A stretch of DNA of 8,896 nt from Rickettsiales bacterium (GTDB lineage: Bacteria; Pseudomonadota; Alphaproteobacteria; Rickettsiales; UBA1997), in assembly GCA_947455365.1 (NCBI GenBank), contig CANGNU010000029.1, forward strand, positions 1-8,896, written 5' to 3'. The notes below the pieces were generated by a model. It was given only the letters and a program-made list of their open reading frames with translations, was not told the DNA's origin and ran no database searches. Of the stretch, positions 7,992 through 8,896 are shown piece after piece. A program made the translations under genes and the position numbers. The first letter of the stretch is position 1; the number at the start of each line of letters is the position of its first letter.

Positions 7992-8019
7992 AGATTGGGA
8001 GGAGTTTTTCTAATTCAAG
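7992..8019 (-). promoter_or_regulatory. Putative heat-shock (sigma32/RpoH-like) promoter of clpB
   Basis: On the minus strand CTTGAA (8014-8019) is followed after 14 bp by CCCAATCT (7992-7999), close to the E. coli sigma32 pattern CTTGAA, 13-15 bp, CCCCATnT. Alphaproteobacterial RpoH sites are also described as CTTG with a spacer near 16-18 and a C-rich -10, which this fits. clpB is a classic heat-shock gene. The start point would fall about 3-5 nt before the ATG, implying a nearly leaderless mRNA. The -35 lies inside the left arm of the palindrome; the -10 straddles its outer edge. Confidence 0.55.
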
Positions 8020-8164
8020 AAATTGTGAAGCAATTTAATATTTGCATTACTGAATCAAAACTGGGTCACGCTAATTCTCTCTGCGAGAGACGCGCTGACC
8101 TATTTTGACACAGTAATGCAAATATTAAATTGCTTCACAATTTCTTGAATTAGAAAAACTCCTC
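7999..8164. repeat. 166-bp palindromic element with perfect 54-bp inverted arms (MITE-like?)
   Basis: Positions 7999-8052 and 8111-8164 are exact inverted copies over 54 nt; the arms start GAGGAGTTTTTC and end CATTACTG. The 58-nt centre continues the symmetry imperfectly: TCAAAA (8055-8060) with TTTTGA (8103-8108), GGTCA (8064-8068) with TGACC (8096-8100), CGC (8069-8071) with GCG (8092-8094), and TCTCTC (8076-8081) with GAGAGA (8085-8090) around a TGC loop. Each arm also holds a small palindrome, AAATTG-5-CAATTT (left copy 8020-8036). The element has no coding capacity and no clear target-site duplication. It begins 16 bp upstream of clpB and ends 107 bp before the phosphatase gene. It could be a non-autonomous mobile element, a genome-specific palindromic repeat, or a regulatory cruciform. 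The symmetry is certain; the nature of the element is not. Confidence 0.9.
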
Positions 8165-8176
8165 AAGTTTAAATTA

Positions 8177-8205
8177 ATAACCGTAAAGACTTAAGGTTAT
8201 ATAAT
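8177..8205 (+). promoter_or_regulatory. Candidate promoter/operator of the phosphatase gene
   Basis: TATAAT at 8200-8205 is a perfect -10 hexamer, with start expected near 8212 and a leader of about 60 nt. No good -35 is present at 16-18 bp; instead ATAACC (8177-8182) sits there and is the exact inverse of GGTTAT (8195-8200), which overlaps the -10. A 6-bp inverted repeat with a 12-bp gap spanning the -35 and -10 suggests a regulator-binding site and an activator-dependent or repressed promoter. This is inference from position. Confidence 0.4.
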
Positions 8206-8271
8206 AATGCAATTTAGAAAATGCTAGGGTAGAATTTTGTATTATTATATTTTAATTTTCTTGTGGATCGA

Positions 8272-8896
8272 ATGAAAATATCGCAATTAATTGTGTTTCT
8301 ATCCTTACTAATTCAAGCTTCGGGGGCTTTTGCAATGACAACATCGTTACTAAGTTTTGATAATACTAAAAATAAAAAAGATGCACTGCCCTCTAATTTT
8401 CGTGACCTTGCTTCATTAAAAATTAATGCAATTGCTAGTGGGCAATTTTCTGCGGCGCAATTGCTAGAAGTGCGCAAAAAATATCCACAAGATAAAATTA
8501 CCATTGTCGATTTAAGGCGTGAAAATCATGGCTTCATCAATGGTGATGCTGTCATTTGGCATACGGTTTTTGAAAAAGGAAATGTTGACAAAAATGTTAC
8601 AGAAATTTTATCTGATGAAAAAAAATTGCTAAAATTAGCGCAAGAAAATCAACAAATTGTGGTAAATAAAATTTTACAAAAAGACCGCGCCAATGGCTGG
8701 TTTAAAGAAACCGCGCCACAAATTGTTGCTGTAAAAAATGCTATAAGTGAAGAAAATCTTGCCAAAGAAAATGGTTTTCAATATAAAAGATTTGCCATTC
8801 GCGACCTTGACCGGCCTAGCGCCGCAGATTTTGCGCAAATGGTTGATTTTATCAAAAAACTTGCCGTCGACCAAAAAATTTATGTTCATTGCGCTG
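8272..8896 (+). CDS. Exported PTP-like (phytase-type) cysteine phosphatase, 5' part
   Basis: The frame is open for 208 codons and runs off the right edge. It begins with a signal peptide (MKISQLIVFLSLLIQASGAFA, likely cleavage after residue 21), so the product is predicted periplasmic or secreted. The body fits the protein-tyrosine-phosphatase-like inositol phosphatase (phytase) family: ITIVDLRRENHGFINGDAV (76-94), the RDLDRP segment (177-182) where the general acid Asp (178 or 180) is expected, and KIYVHCA (202-208), the start of the HCxxGxxR phosphate-binding loop with Cys207 as nucleophile. The rest of the loop, including the essential Arg, lies outside the window, so activity cannot be judged. 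The substrate could be inositol phosphates or phosphoproteins. Start at ATG 8272; only a weak GGA lies upstream. It diverges from clpB across the palindromic element. Confidence 0.82.
   Translation, partial: MKISQLIVFLSLLIQASGAFAMTTSLLSFDNTKNKKDALPSNFRDLASLKINAIASGQFSAAQLLEVRKKYPQDKITIVDLRRENHGFINGDAVIWHTVFEKGNVDKNVTEILSDEKKLLKLAQENQQIVVNKILQKDRANGWFKETAPQIVAVKNAISEENLAKENGFQYKRFAIRDLDRPSAADFAQMVDFIKKLAVDQKIYVHCA

Noticed and set aside
7999..8164. Interpretation of the palindrome as a transcription terminator or CRISPR unit
   Set aside because: It lies upstream of both flanking divergent genes, so no transcript ends there, and there are no repeated direct units with spacers.
7986..8176. Target-site duplication flanking the palindrome
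   Set aside because: TTTAA occurs on both sides but at unequal distances from the arm ends, and AT-rich flanks make this likely by chance; no exact duplication abuts the arms.

Overview
The window looks like ordinary chromosomal DNA of an AT-rich alphaproteobacterium. The call rests mainly on protein style: LipB (the stretch around EHPPLYTAG, the K-I-A-A-I-G block and VPCGI) and the ClpB N-terminus ([11 protein letters not shown]) read like alphaproteobacterial versions. The AT-rich spacers and many Lys/Asn/Ile codons would fit a reduced-genome or host-associated lineage such as Rickettsiales or Holosporales, but that finer placement is a guess. GC content was judged by eye, not computed.

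Layout, left to right. 1-1364 (minus): the first 454 codons of the ATP-dependent protease Lon, running off the left edge, with a sigma70-like promoter just upstream. 1440-1772 (minus): a small unrecognised ORF. 1833-3269 (plus): an RmuC-family membrane-anchored coiled-coil protein. 3281-3913 (minus): RuvA, convergent with rmuC, the two stop codons lying in one AT-rich hairpin. 4077-4748 and 4763-5356 (plus): LipB and an exported MsrA, 14 bp apart and probably co-transcribed. 5400-7982 (minus): complete ClpB. 7983-8271: a divergent intergenic region holding a striking 166-bp palindromic element. 8272-8896 (plus): the 5' part of an exported PTP-like (phytase-type) cysteine phosphatase, cut just after its active-site His-Cys.

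Functionally, most genes serve maintenance: protein quality control (Lon, ClpB), oxidised-protein repair (MsrA), DNA recombination and repair (RuvA, RmuC) and lipoate attachment (LipB). None of these is new. The feature that known genes do not explain is the element at 7999-8164: two perfectly matching 54-nt inverted arms around an imperfect inner stem, only 16 bp upstream of the clpB start. Its left end appears to supply the -35 half of a heat-shock (sigma32/RpoH)-like promoter for clpB, and the right arm carries the same box pointing toward the phosphatase gene. The predicted clpB transcript would be almost leaderless, and none of the seven recognised genes has a clear Shine-Dalgarno sequence.
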